This document shows, one piece after another, positions 54,704 through 62,678 of a stretch of 64,000 bases of DNA (position 1 is its first letter; the number at the start of each line of letters is the position of its first letter). Origin of the DNA: Diaphorobacter ruginosibacter (GTDB lineage Bacteria; Pseudomonadota; Gammaproteobacteria; Burkholderiales; Burkholderiaceae_C); NCBI RefSeq assembly GCF_014395975.1, contig NZ_CP060714.1:2790001-2854000 (forward strand), in the 5' to 3' direction. A program made the translations under genes and the position numbers. Under the pieces are notes generated by a model that made no database searches, was not told the origin of the DNA, and saw only the letters and a program-made list of their open reading frames with translations.

Positions 54704-56461
54704 ATGAAGAAGAATATCCCGGCGCGCGCAAACACCTTGCCGGAGCATCTTCCCCAATACCTGCTGCGCCTTTCAGCGGCTGCCTTGGGTGCAGCCGTCC
54801 TTCTCTCCGGCTGCGGGGGAAGCGGCAATGGCTTGAGCGCCAAGGACGCCGCGCAGATCGTCTACCGCAATGGCGACATTCTCACGCTAGACAAGGACAA
54901 CACGGTCGTGCAGGCCATCGGCATCAAGGATGGAAAAATCATTGCATCGGGCAGCAGCGCCACCGTCGATGCACTGGTGGGACCGGATACCAAGGTCGTC
55001 GATCTCAAGGGCAAGAGCCTGATTCCCGGCTTCTACGATGCGCACAGCCACTTCGTCTACACGGGCACGAACGCCAGGTTCGAGACGGACCTGAACAGTC
55101 CGCCGATCGGCCAGGTCAGATCCATCGACGACATGGTCGCCCTGCTCCAGAAAAAGCAGGCCGAACTCGGCAAGGACGCCTGGATCACCGGCTTCGGCTA
55201 CGACGACACGCTGCTGGCGGAGCGTCGCCACCCCACGCGTGAAGACCTTGACCGTGTCTCCACGACTCAGCCGGTCTATGTGACGCACATTTCCGGCCAC
55301 ATGGCTGTCGCCAACAGCTTCGCCCTGGCCAAAGCGGGGATCAATGCCTCCTCCACTGATCCCGAGGGCGGCATGATCGGTCGTGACAAGCAGGGCCAGC
55401 CCGATGGCTTCCTGGCCGAGACGGCGCAGGGTCTCGTGGGCAACCTCAAGCCCGGCCTGACAGCGGCACAGGTGCAGGAAGGCATACAGGCGGCTGCGCA
55501 GATCTACGCGTCGCACGGCGTCACCACGGCCAACGACGGCGCCTCGAGTGCCGGCGGCATCCAGGCCATGGAGGCGGCTGCCCAGGGCGGCCGCCTGCCG
55601 CTGCGTGTCGTGGCATGGCCCACGGCGCTGCAGGGCATGGAGGCAGCAAAGAAGGTCGAGCTCAAGAGCGGCATGGTGAAGATCGGTGGCATCAAGGACT
55701 TCTACGATGGCTCCATCCAGGGCTACACAGGCTACCTGAGCGAGCCCTACCACACACCCCATGACGGCGACGCGCACTACCGGGGCTATCCGCGCACCAG
55801 CAAGGCCAACCTGATCGCCAACGTCGAAGCCGCGCACAAGGCCGGCTACCAGCTGTTCATCCACACCAACGGCGACCAGGCCATCAGCGATGTGCTCGAA
55901 GCCTACGCGAAGGCGCAGCAGGCCTCGCCACGCGCCGATGCGCGCCACACGCTGATCCACGCCCAGATGGCGCGAGAGGACCAGCTCGACGAAATGAAGA
56001 AGCTCGGTGTCATTCCCTCGTTCTTCGAGCTGCACACCTACTACTGGGGCGACCGCCACCGTGACATCTTCCTCGGCCCCGATCGCGGCGCGCGCATCAG
56101 TCCGGCGCAGTCCGCCAGGCAGCGCGGCCTGCCCTTCACGCTGCACGCGGACACTCCGGTGGTGCCGATGGATCCGCTGCTCATGGTCTGGGCCGCGGTC
56201 AATCGCGTGACCACGGGTGGCTCGGTATTGGGTGCAGACCAGCGCATCAGCCCGACCGACGCACTGCGCGCGCTGACCATCAACGCGGCGCACCAGAACT
56301 TCGAGGAGAAGGAGCGCGGTTCGATCGAGGTGGGCAAGCATGCCGACCTGGTGGTGCTCTCGGACAACCCCACCAAGGTGGACCCGATGAAGATCCGCAA
56401 CATCGAGGTGCTGCAGACCATCGTGGGCGGCAAGCAGGTCTATGCCAAGCCGGGCCAGTGA
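54704..56461 (+). CDS. Lipoprotein amidohydrolase (YtcJ-like, amidohydrolase 3)
   Basis: A metal-dependent hydrolase of 585 residues. The N-terminus is a lipoprotein signal with lipobox LSGC, the modified Cys being C37, so it is membrane-anchored outside the cytoplasm; this is unusual for the family. The metal motif DAHSHF is at about 109-114. Further marks are HTNGDQAI (about 386), RHTLIHAQM and HADTPVVPMDP. An AGGAG box is 8 nt upstream. The substrate, perhaps an N-acyl or amide compound, is unknown. Confidence 0.88.
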   Translation: MKKNIPARANTLPEHLPQYLLRLSAAALGAAVLLSGCGGSGNGLSAKDAAQIVYRNGDILTLDKDNTVVQAIGIKDGKIIASGSSATVDALVGPDTKVVDLKGKSLIPGFYDAHSHFVYTGTNARFETDLNSPPIGQVRSIDDMVALLQKKQAELGKDAWITGFGYDDTLLAERRHPTREDLDRVSTTQPVYVTHISGHMAVANSFALAKAGINASSTDPEGGMIGRDKQGQPDGFLAETAQGLVGNLKPGLTAAQVQEGIQAAAQIYASHGVTTANDGASSAGGIQAMEAAAQGGRLPLRVVAWPTALQGMEAAKKVELKSGMVKIGGIKDFYDGSIQGYTGYLSEPYHTPHDGDAHYRGYPRTSKANLIANVEAAHKAGYQLFIHTNGDQAISDVLEAYAKAQQASPRADARHTLIHAQMAREDQLDEMKKLGVIPSFFELHTYYWGDRHRDIFLGPDRGARISPAQSARQRGLPFTLHADTPVVPMDPLLMVWAAVNRVTTGGSVLGADQRISPTDALRALTINAAHQNFEEKERGSIEVGKHADLVVLSDNPTKVDPMKIRNIEVLQTIVGGKQVYAKPGQ

Positions 56462-56505
56462 TCCGGGGGCCCGGGACAGGATGGGCCTGAGGCGGACCTG
56501 AAATG

Positions 56506-56540
56506 ACAAAAGGCCTTGGGTCATTACAACCCAAGGCCTT
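56506..56540 (-). terminator. Terminator of the first tRNA-Pro
   Basis: AAGGCCTTGGGT (56510-56521) pairs perfectly with ACCCAAGGCCTT (56529-56540). Read on the minus strand it follows the tRNA and ends in TTTTGTC. Confidence 0.85.
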
Positions 56541-56547
56541 GAATCAA

Positions 56548-56624
56548 TGGTCGGAGCGGCGGGATTCGAACTCGCGACCCTCTGCTCCCAAAGCAGATGC
56601 GCTACCAGGCTGCGCTACGCTCCG
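56548..56624 (-). tRNA. tRNA-Pro (anticodon UGG), copy 1
   Basis: A 77-nt cloverleaf with CCA encoded. The acceptor stem CGGAGCG pairs with CGCTCCG. The D arm is GCGC/GCGC, the anticodon stem TCTGC/GCAGA has loop TTTGGGA (anticodon TGG), and the T arm has TTCGAAT. It reads proline CCA codons and probably others by wobble. It is repeated exactly at 56807-56883. Confidence 0.97.
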
Positions 56625-56763
56625 ACAAGACTTGTATTCTAACCTCTTTATCAGGCGCCTCCGGGAAGAAACGCCAAAATAAATTCATGCGCGAAAGCGC
56701 GTCCACTGTCATCGCGACAGAGCCCTCAAAAGACAGACCCACAGACGCAGACAAAGGATAAAA

Positions 56764-56799
56764 GACAAAAGGCCTTGGGTCATTACAACCCAAGGCCTT
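56764..56799 (-). terminator. Terminator of the second tRNA-Pro
   Basis: The same stem as at 56506-56540: AAGGCCTTGGGT (56769-56780) with ACCCAAGGCCTT (56788-56799), then TTTTGTC on the minus strand. Confidence 0.85.
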
Positions 56800-56806
56800 G
56801 AATCAA

Positions 56807-56883
56807 TGGTCGGAGCGGCGGGATTCGAACTCGCGACCCTCTGCTCCCAAAGCAGATGCGCTACCAGGCTGCGCTACGCTCCG
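56807..56883 (-). tRNA. tRNA-Pro (anticodon UGG), copy 2
   Basis: Identical in sequence to the copy at 56548-56624, including the encoded CCA and the terminator. The duplicated unit is about 139 bp (56504-56643 against 56763-56902), with 259 bp between equivalent points. The ~120 bp between units is unrelated. Confidence 0.97.
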
Positions 56884-57025
56884 ACAAGACTTAGATTCTA
56901 ACCGGCTATTTCAGCACTTTCTGAAAATACGGGAGAATTTTTTACATCGCCCTGCGCTTCAGTCACCACACAGGTCCGATGGCGCCGCAGGGCCATGGGC
57001 GCGCGGCATCGATCCATCAGGGGGA

Positions 57026-57283
57026 TCAACGATTGCCCGACTGTCCGGGGCCGGGGCCGCGGCCAGCCAGGTGGCGGAACGTGATGCGGCCCTTGGTCAG
57101 GTCGTAGGGAGACATCTCCAGCGAAACCTTGTCACCCGCCAGAATGCGGATGTGGTGCTTGCGCATCTTGCCACCCGTGTAGGCGATCAGTTGGTGTCCA
57201 TTGTCCAGGGTGACGCGGAAACGGGAGTCGGGCAAGACTTCGGTCACGCTTCCTTGCATCTCAATCAGTTCTTCTTTGGCCAT
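57026..57283 (-). CDS. infA: Translation initiation factor IF-1 (long form)
   Basis: An OB-fold protein of 85 residues starting MAKEELIEMQGSVTEVLPDS. The body matches IF-1 (FRVTLDNGHQLIAYTGGKMR and ITFRH). It is longer than the 72-residue form by a Gly/Pro/Arg-rich tail (AGRGPGPGQSGNR). Burkholderiales often have a second infA of this length besides the ribosomal-operon copy, as far as I know, and this one stands alone, which fits that second copy. It binds the 30S A site at initiation. Confidence 0.93.
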   Translation of the reverse strand: MAKEELIEMQGSVTEVLPDSRFRVTLDNGHQLIAYTGGKMRKHHIRILAGDKVSLEMSPYDLTKGRITFRHLAGRGPGPGQSGNR

Positions 57284-57526
57284 TTTCAGTCTCGAAAATT
57301 CAGTGTAGGTGGCAGTTGCCCACAAACGGCAGCAACCGAGGTTCGCCGCTGCCCTGGCTTGCCAGAAGTTTGAGCGCGGTACAAAAGTGGGCTGGAATCA
57401 ATCACCGCGTTCAATGCCAGAGTCGAAGAATTTCGAGGGGGACGTCCGCCTGGGACTGCCCGGCAAAAGCTGAATCGCTGGGTGATAAGCCCTCCATTGT
57501 AACTCGAAGCGCCAATGCAGGTGAAA

Positions 57527-58741
57527 TCAGGGGGTGAGCGCGTCCGCCAATGTCTTGATCACGTCGGTCTGACTGATGATGCCGATCAGGCGATTTTCGT
57601 CATCCACGATAGGAACATGCCGCCGGCCCTTCGCGGAGAACATGGGCACGAGGTCCATCACATGCTGGTCCATGCCCGCCACCTGCACGGGCGACGACAT
57701 CACCGCGCCGATATGCTGCGCCTTTTTCGCACCGCGCCGTGATATCAGCGAACGCAGCCTCTGCCCCAACCCCGCCTTCTCCTCCGGTGCGAACTCGTGG
57801 TAGAGCAGATCGGTGGTGGTGATGATGCCGATCACGGCCTGCTCGGCATCGACCACCGGAAGCGCCTTGACCGCATGCTCCTGCATCAGGGCCCAACCTT
57901 CGGCCAGCGACGCACTTTCGTCGATGGCATGGACAGGCGAGGACATGATGTGCCGGCATCGCAGGTCGCCCAGGGTGCGCTGGAAGGCCGCCTTGGCGGC
58001 GTGCTCCATGAGCCGCTCCAGGTCGCCGCGGCTGATGTCGAGTACACCGTTGTAGCTCTTGAGGGCCGCGTCGAGGTCTGCCGTCGTGAACGGGCTGTGC
58101 TTGCCGCCCGCCGCGGCTGCCGCCGTCTTCTCCGCCGGTTTTTCGTGCGGATAGGCGCGCCCCGTCAGGCGGTTGTAGACGATGCCGATCAACACCAGCA
58201 GCAACACGTCGAACAGCACGAAGCCGAGATAGCGCCCGGTATGGGTGGCAGGTTCGAGCACGGCCAGCAATGCAAGCGATGCGCCCGGCGGATGCAGGCT
58301 GCGGAGCAGCAGCATCACGCCCACGGCCAGCCCCACGGCCAGCGCCGCCGCGAGAATCAGCGGCGACACGAAGTGCGCCACGACCACCCCGATGGCGGCC
58401 GACACCACGCTGCCCGCCACGACAGCCCAGGGCTGCGCCAGGGGACTGGACGGCAGGCCGATCACCAGCACGGAGCTGGCCGCCAGCGACGCCACCATCC
58501 AGAGGCCCGGCGGATGCAGCAGCCCCCACAGCTGTGCGCAGATGGCAATGATGCCCACCGCCAGCACAATGCCCAGCAACATGCGCAGCCGCTCCTTGCG
58601 ATCGACCTGCACGGGTGCGGGCATGAACCGCCTGAGCCAGACCCGGCCAGGCAGCACCGGCACTGGATCATCGCTCGGATTGGCACGGGAGGAGTCGGCG
58701 GGGTCGCCAGAACGGGATGGCGAACTGGATGGGGTGGTCAT
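57527..58741 (-). CDS. HPP-family membrane protein with two CBS domains
   Basis: A 404-residue protein. The HPP domain at about residues 45-185 has five hydrophobic segments and contains the family's LHPPGLWM and SLHPPGASLALL (His-Pro-Pro). A cytoplasmic pair of CBS domains follows (about 270-325 and 345-400: CRHIMSSPVHAI and VMSSPVQVAGMDQ). HPP proteins have been linked to nitrite transport in chloroplasts and cyanobacteria; CBS pairs bind adenosyl nucleotides. The bacterial substrate is unsettled. It is divergent from psd. Confidence 0.87.
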   Translation of the reverse strand: MTTPSSSPSRSGDPADSSRANPSDDPVPVLPGRVWLRRFMPAPVQVDRKERLRMLLGIVLAVGIIAICAQLWGLLHPPGLWMVASLAASSVLVIGLPSSPLAQPWAVVAGSVVSAAIGVVVAHFVSPLILAAALAVGLAVGVMLLLRSLHPPGASLALLAVLEPATHTGRYLGFVLFDVLLLVLIGIVYNRLTGRAYPHEKPAEKTAAAAAGGKHSPFTTADLDAALKSYNGVLDISRGDLERLMEHAAKAAFQRTLGDLRCRHIMSSPVHAIDESASLAEGWALMQEHAVKALPVVDAEQAVIGIITTTDLLYHEFAPEEKAGLGQRLRSLISRRGAKKAQHIGAVMSSPVQVAGMDQHVMDLVPMFSAKGRRHVPIVDDENRLIGIISQTDVIKTLADALTP

Positions 58742-59041
58742 GCGGGAAGTCAGTGCGCGTCTTCAGCCAGCGGGGAGGCACGGGTATGCGCAGGTGCACA
58801 TAGGCGGACGCAGGGTGTGCGGAATTATCTTGCCTGTGATGGAGTTCTGCTCGAAGTCAGGAATTGCAGAGACCTGTGCGTGGCAGGCCCATGTTGCAGC
58901 CAGCAGACGTTCATGCCACCGGGGTTTCCCGAATGGTCAATGCAATTGCCCAATGTCGGCGTATTCGCTCAGGGAAATTGGCAGGCGGCGTCCTCGCCAG
59001 CGCCAGTAGAATGAGCCGCTACAAAAAAGGATGCAACCCAC

Positions 59042-59881
59042 GTGTCAGATCGACTTGCCGTACTCCCCCAATACCTGTTTCCCAAACAGGCGCTCACCGA
59101 ATTGATGGGGCATCTGGCCAATTTGCGCGCCGGCGGGCTCACCACCTGGGTCATCCGCAAGTTTGTCGATCGATACAAGGTGGACATGAGCGAGGCCGCC
59201 GATCCGGACATCGCGAGCTACGCCACCTTCAACCAGTTCTTCACGCGCGCCCTCAAGGAGGGTGCCCGCCCCCTGGCGCAAGCCCGCGCCGTCTGCCCGG
59301 TGGATGGCGCGATCAGCCAGCTGGGCCCCATTGCCGACGACCAGATTTTCCAGGCCAAGGGCCATAGCTACAGCACCACCGCCCTGCTGGGCGGAGACAA
59401 GAAGCTGGCCAAGACCTTCGCCAACGGCAGCTTTGCCACCATCTACCTGAGCCCCCGCGACTACCACCGCATCCACATGCCGTGCGACGGCCAGCTCACC
59501 CGCATGATCCACGTTCCGGGCGACCTGTTCTCCGTGAACCCGACCACGGCCCGCGGCGTGCCCGGCCTGTTTGCGCGCAACGAACGCGTGGTGTGCATGT
59601 TTGACACCCCGCTGGGCCAGATGGCCCTGGTACTTGTGGGCGCGACCATCGTCGGAAGCATGGCCACGACCTGGCATGGCGTGGTCAACCCACCGCGTCC
59701 CGGCGGGATCCGCAACTGGCTGTACTCCAGCGGTCAGGTCAGCCTGCGCCAGGGCGACGAGATGGGACGCTTCCTGCTCGGCTCCACCGTCGTGCTGCTG
59801 TTCGAGCGCGGAGCGGTCCAGTTCACGGAGCGCTGGAAGGCAGAGCTGCCCGTGCGCCTGGGCGAGGCCATGTCACGCTGA
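59042..59881 (+). CDS. psd: Phosphatidylserine decarboxylase
   Basis: A proenzyme of 279 residues that decarboxylates phosphatidylserine to phosphatidylethanolamine at the inner membrane. The self-cleavage motif is L246-G247-S248-T249, where Ser248 becomes the pyruvoyl group. The catalytic Asp is D88 (PVDGAI) and the His is H145 (YHRIHMP). The start is GTG at 59042, after a weak GGAT box. The 300-bp gap to the divergent HPP gene holds nothing I can recognise. Confidence 0.95.
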   Translation: MSDRLAVLPQYLFPKQALTELMGHLANLRAGGLTTWVIRKFVDRYKVDMSEAADPDIASYATFNQFFTRALKEGARPLAQARAVCPVDGAISQLGPIADDQIFQAKGHSYSTTALLGGDKKLAKTFANGSFATIYLSPRDYHRIHMPCDGQLTRMIHVPGDLFSVNPTTARGVPGLFARNERVVCMFDTPLGQMALVLVGATIVGSMATTWHGVVNPPRPGGIRNWLYSSGQVSLRQGDEMGRFLLGSTVVLLFERGAVQFTERWKAELPVRLGEAMSR

Positions 59882-60117
59882 AAATCCCTGCTCCCTGTCA
59901 CCCCCAACTGCGGTCAGCCGGCGCTCCAGCGCCGACAAGGTGGAATGCAGGGGAACCAATTTCCATCGAGCTCGTCGAAACGACAGGCGTCTTTCCCGAC
60001 CAAAACACTTCCTTTGCTTCTATATAGATAGCAACCAACTCATGCCCGTCAATGATTGGGAAAGTGATTTGCTTGGAGCCGCTTTTTCAGGACAGGATCA
60101 ACAACCATTGGCTTGCG

Positions 60118-60123
60118 TATAAT
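60118..60123 (+). promoter_or_regulatory. Extended -10 promoter of the small exported protein
   Basis: TATAAT, preceded by TGCG as TG-N-type extended -10 (TGCGTATAAT), lies 9 nt before the ATG at 60133. The leader would be only a few nucleotides. Confidence 0.6.
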
Positions 60124-60132
60124 TTCAGCATC

Positions 60133-60516
60133 ATGTTTCGGTGGGTTATTGCGCTGATCAGCGCATATTTCATTCTCGGTCTCGGAGTTTCCGCATACGG
60201 CGCCACGCCGAAGACGGCCCTCCAGTCTCAGGCCGCCCACAGCATGGTGAATGCCGTCGCGCATGATGCGGCCGAATGTGCAGACACCCTGGATGCGCAC
60301 ACCTCCACGGCCGATTCCACCTTCCCTTCGTCGCCCCTCCAGCTGGTGCTGGACGACCTCGTAGTGGATCTTCCCGATCTGCTCGATCCCCCCCGCATGT
60401 TCTCCCCCGGCGACTCCCTGCGTGTGCGCCCGCATGTCGCGCGGCTGGTGCCGCCGCACTCTCCCTCCCTGAAGCGCCGGCCCAAGCCGCCCAAAGCTCC
60501 GTACACGCTGGCCTGA
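60133..60516 (+). CDS. Small exported or membrane-anchored protein of unknown function
   Basis: A 127-residue protein I do not recognise. The first ~25 residues form a signal peptide or membrane anchor (FRWVIALISAYFILGLGVSA). The middle is acidic (LVLDDLVVDLPDLLDPP) and the last 20 residues are basic and Pro-rich (SLKRRPKPPKAPYTLA). The charge split suggests binding to a membrane surface or a partner. The strong extended -10 box just upstream supports that it is a real gene. It is followed 291 nt later by the Rrf2 regulator. Confidence 0.65.
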   Translation: MFRWVIALISAYFILGLGVSAYGATPKTALQSQAAHSMVNAVAHDAAECADTLDAHTSTADSTFPSSPLQLVLDDLVVDLPDLLDPPRMFSPGDSLRVRPHVARLVPPHSPSLKRRPKPPKAPYTLA

Positions 60517-60807
60517 GGCGGGTCCTCATGCACGCGTGTCCAGCCGACCGGACGTCCTGCTTCGCAGAGAGCGTCCCTAGGCAGGCAACGCCTGACTGAC
60601 CACCGGACCCCGCCTTGCACGAGGCTGGCCGCACCTGCTCCTTTCTTCACAAGGCAGCCAGGTCCGGCGACGTTCGCAGCCTCCAGCACAGCGCCCCTAC
60701 CCTGAAAAAGACGTTCCCTGGCAGTCGAGCCTTCCGGCCAACGTCATACAGCCCCATACAAAAAAGCCTGCCATCACAAGCGGCAGACAACACTTCAGGA
60801 GCCCATC

Positions 60808-61368
60808 ATGCGCCTCACCACCCGCGGAAAAATGGCCGTCACCGCCATCACCGATCTCGCCTCCCGCTCGCACGGCCATCCCGTGGCCCTGCCGAGCATC
60901 AGCGCGCGCCAAGGCATTTCGCTCTCCTATCTCGAGGACATCTTCAGCGCCCTGCGCCGGGCGGGCCTCGTGCGCAGCATCCGCGGCCCCGGCGGCGGAT
61001 ACACGCTCGCCCGCCCCGCCAGCGAAGTCTCGGTCGCCGACATCGTCAGGGCGTCCGATCGCATGCTGTCGGACGACGGTGACGACTCCGGCAAGCTGCG
61101 CGAAGACTCCCCCTCCGGCCGCATGACGGCCGAGTTGTGGAGCAGCTTCCATAGCCGCGTGCTGGACTACCTGCAGTCCGTGACCGTGGCCGACCTCGTG
61201 GCACGCCAGGGTGCGCAGGTCAGCGAAGCGCCTGCCCGTGCCAGCACCGGAGGACTGAATTCCGCCATCCAGCGCCTGAAGTCCCGCCCTGCGGCCAAGA
61301 CACAGTTTCCGGCGCAGCACGTGCCCAACTCGGTATTTGCGCTGGGTGCGCTGGGCGCCCGGTCCTGA
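60808..61368 (+). CDS. Rrf2-family regulator, IscR-like but without cysteine
   Basis: A 186-residue Rrf2 protein. The DNA-binding half matches IscR closely (MRLTTRGKMAVTAITDLASR, then ISLSYLEDIFSALRRAGLVR and GPGGGYTLAR). In IscR three cysteines at about 92, 98 and 104 bind a 2Fe-2S cluster; here that segment is MLSDDGDDSGKLREDSPSGR with none, and the whole protein has no Cys. It therefore cannot hold the cluster through Cys and may act as an apo-IscR-type regulator. A basic ~60-residue tail follows. No isc genes are adjacent. Confidence 0.85.
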   Translation: MRLTTRGKMAVTAITDLASRSHGHPVALPSISARQGISLSYLEDIFSALRRAGLVRSIRGPGGGYTLARPASEVSVADIVRASDRMLSDDGDDSGKLREDSPSGRMTAELWSSFHSRVLDYLQSVTVADLVARQGAQVSEAPARASTGGLNSAIQRLKSRPAAKTQFPAQHVPNSVFALGALGARS

Positions 61369-61484
61369 CGTGATGGATTCGGGGCGATCCTCGCGCCCTG
61401 CCCGGCTGCCGCAGTCTGTACAGGAGTGAATGGCTTCTGTGCAGACTGCGACAGGCTGGCCCGCCAAGCGAATAAACTCCAGCC

Positions 61485-61766
61485 ATGTCCGACATCTACA
61501 TGACCGTGGTTCACGCGTTGCGTGCGCACTGGAAAGCGCACAGCGACGCCTATCCCCAGAAGATTGTTCTCTCCCAGGCACAGGCGGAGAGATTGCTTGA
61601 GCTGCAGCAGATCGGCATGGTTCCGTTTCCCGATGCCCGCTCGACACCCCGCATCGACCGCTTCATGGGCACGGCCATCGAGATCGATCCCTCATCGGCT
61701 GGAATGCTGATTGCGCATGACGGCACGCAGGTCCCCCTCGAACAGCCAGCAGAAACCCAAGCCTGA
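61485..61766 (+). CDS. Small protein of unknown function
   Basis: A 93-residue soluble-looking protein with no domain I recognise. It is helical at the N-terminus (VVHALRAHWKAH), with a KIVLSQAQAERLLELQQIG segment, then a FMGTAIEIDPSS turn. A TAAACT box lies exactly 6 nt before the ATG and no ribosome-binding site is seen, as in several genes of this window. It is convergent with the next small gene, 44 nt apart. Confidence 0.6.
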   Translation: MSDIYMTVVHALRAHWKAHSDAYPQKIVLSQAQAERLLELQQIGMVPFPDARSTPRIDRFMGTAIEIDPSSAGMLIAHDGTQVPLEQPAETQA

Positions 61767-61810
61767 CGGACGGTGCCATGCGCCCGGCCTGCGGCGCAAC
61801 CCACCTCGCA

Positions 61811-62038
61811 TCACTTCACCCGCCAGATCATGCTGCGGCGGATCTGCTCCCGCAGCAAAAGCCCACCAATATCCGTCAGCTCGTTGATGTCCTCGGAGGA
61901 CAGCTTGTCGATGTTGAGAGAAATCCAGATGGCAAGCCGCGAGATGGCCTCGCTCGGATCGCGCTGGGCATGCCTTGCCTCGAGCACTTCCGCCCGCTTG
62001 CGGAACATGGCGACAATGGGGTGTTCGTCAGTTTCCAT
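61811..62038 (-). CDS. Small helical protein of unknown function
   Basis: A 75-residue protein, start METDEHPIVAMFRKRAEVLE, charged and predicted helical throughout, with no membrane segment or Cys. The pattern LSSEDINELTDIGGLLLREQ suggests an amphipathic pair of helices. The ATG at 62038 follows a GGAGACAAC box. I do not recognise a family; the codon use is ordinary for this DNA, which supports a real gene. Confidence 0.6.
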   Translation of the reverse strand: METDEHPIVAMFRKRAEVLEARHAQRDPSEAISRLAIWISLNIDKLSSEDINELTDIGGLLLREQIRRSMIWRVK

Positions 62039-62302
62039 GGTTGTCTCCTGCCGGCAGACGCCATCCATCATGTCTTCGGCGACAGGTTACCGAAAAGCCG
62101 CTCCGTGAGTGAGTTCACGAACTTCCCGGCATTCCCAACACCCAGGTACGGCGCCAGAACGGCTTGAAGCGCCCCGGAAAGCCCCCTTCTTCCCACGTAC
62201 CCATGACCCGTCATTGATTTTGCTTTTTCGTATCAGTTTGCTCCAGAATTTTTAAAATTACTATCCCCCGAACAAGGTAGGCCTGTGCCCCGCCGCGCCA
62301 GG

Positions 62303-62327
62303 CAAAAAAAAGCCACCCGAAGGTGGC
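62303..62327 (-). terminator. Terminator of the PepSY / siderophore receptor operon
   Basis: On the minus strand GCCACC-TTCG-GGTGGC is followed by eight T. It is 157 nt after the stop of the small membrane protein gene. The remaining 62039-62483 is AT-rich and gene-free, with a small inverted repeat AACTGAT/ATCAGTT at 62369-62390. Confidence 0.8.
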
Positions 62328-62483
62328 GAGGGCAAAGAGGTATTTCACTCTTGGCAAGCATCCATAACAACTGATCAATAAAAATCAGTTCTGATTCATG
62401 GATCCTACTCCCATTCGACAGAAAAAGCCATCAGGCTCGGCACCGGCGCGCGCAGCACGGGAAGCACAACCGATCTCCAGGCC

Positions 62484-62678
62484 TCATGGACGTTGCTCAA
62501 TGCGCCGTACCCAGCCAAACCAGAAGCACACCGCTGTCGGAATGCCCAGCGTCAGCCAGGCCAGCATGTCACCGAAGCCCCCGTCGCTGAACAGCGCAGA
62601 GACCAGTCCGATGCATGTGAGCACGCCCATCGCAATGGGCCAGCCCCACAGGGGCCAGAATAGATGGCGCGGCTTCAT
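62484..62678 (-). CDS. Small membrane protein coupled to the PepSY gene
   Basis: A 64-residue protein with two hydrophobic segments (WPLWGWPIAMGVLTCIGLVS and WLTLGIPTAVCFWFGWVRR) and short basic ends. Its ATG overlaps the PepSY gene stop as ATGA, so the two are co-translated. Small proteins of this size are often seen behind PepSY membrane proteins next to siderophore receptors. Function is unknown; a helper role in ferric reduction at the membrane is a guess. Confidence 0.75.
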   Translation of the reverse strand: MKPRHLFWPLWGWPIAMGVLTCIGLVSALFSDGGFGDMLAWLTLGIPTAVCFWFGWVRRIEQRP

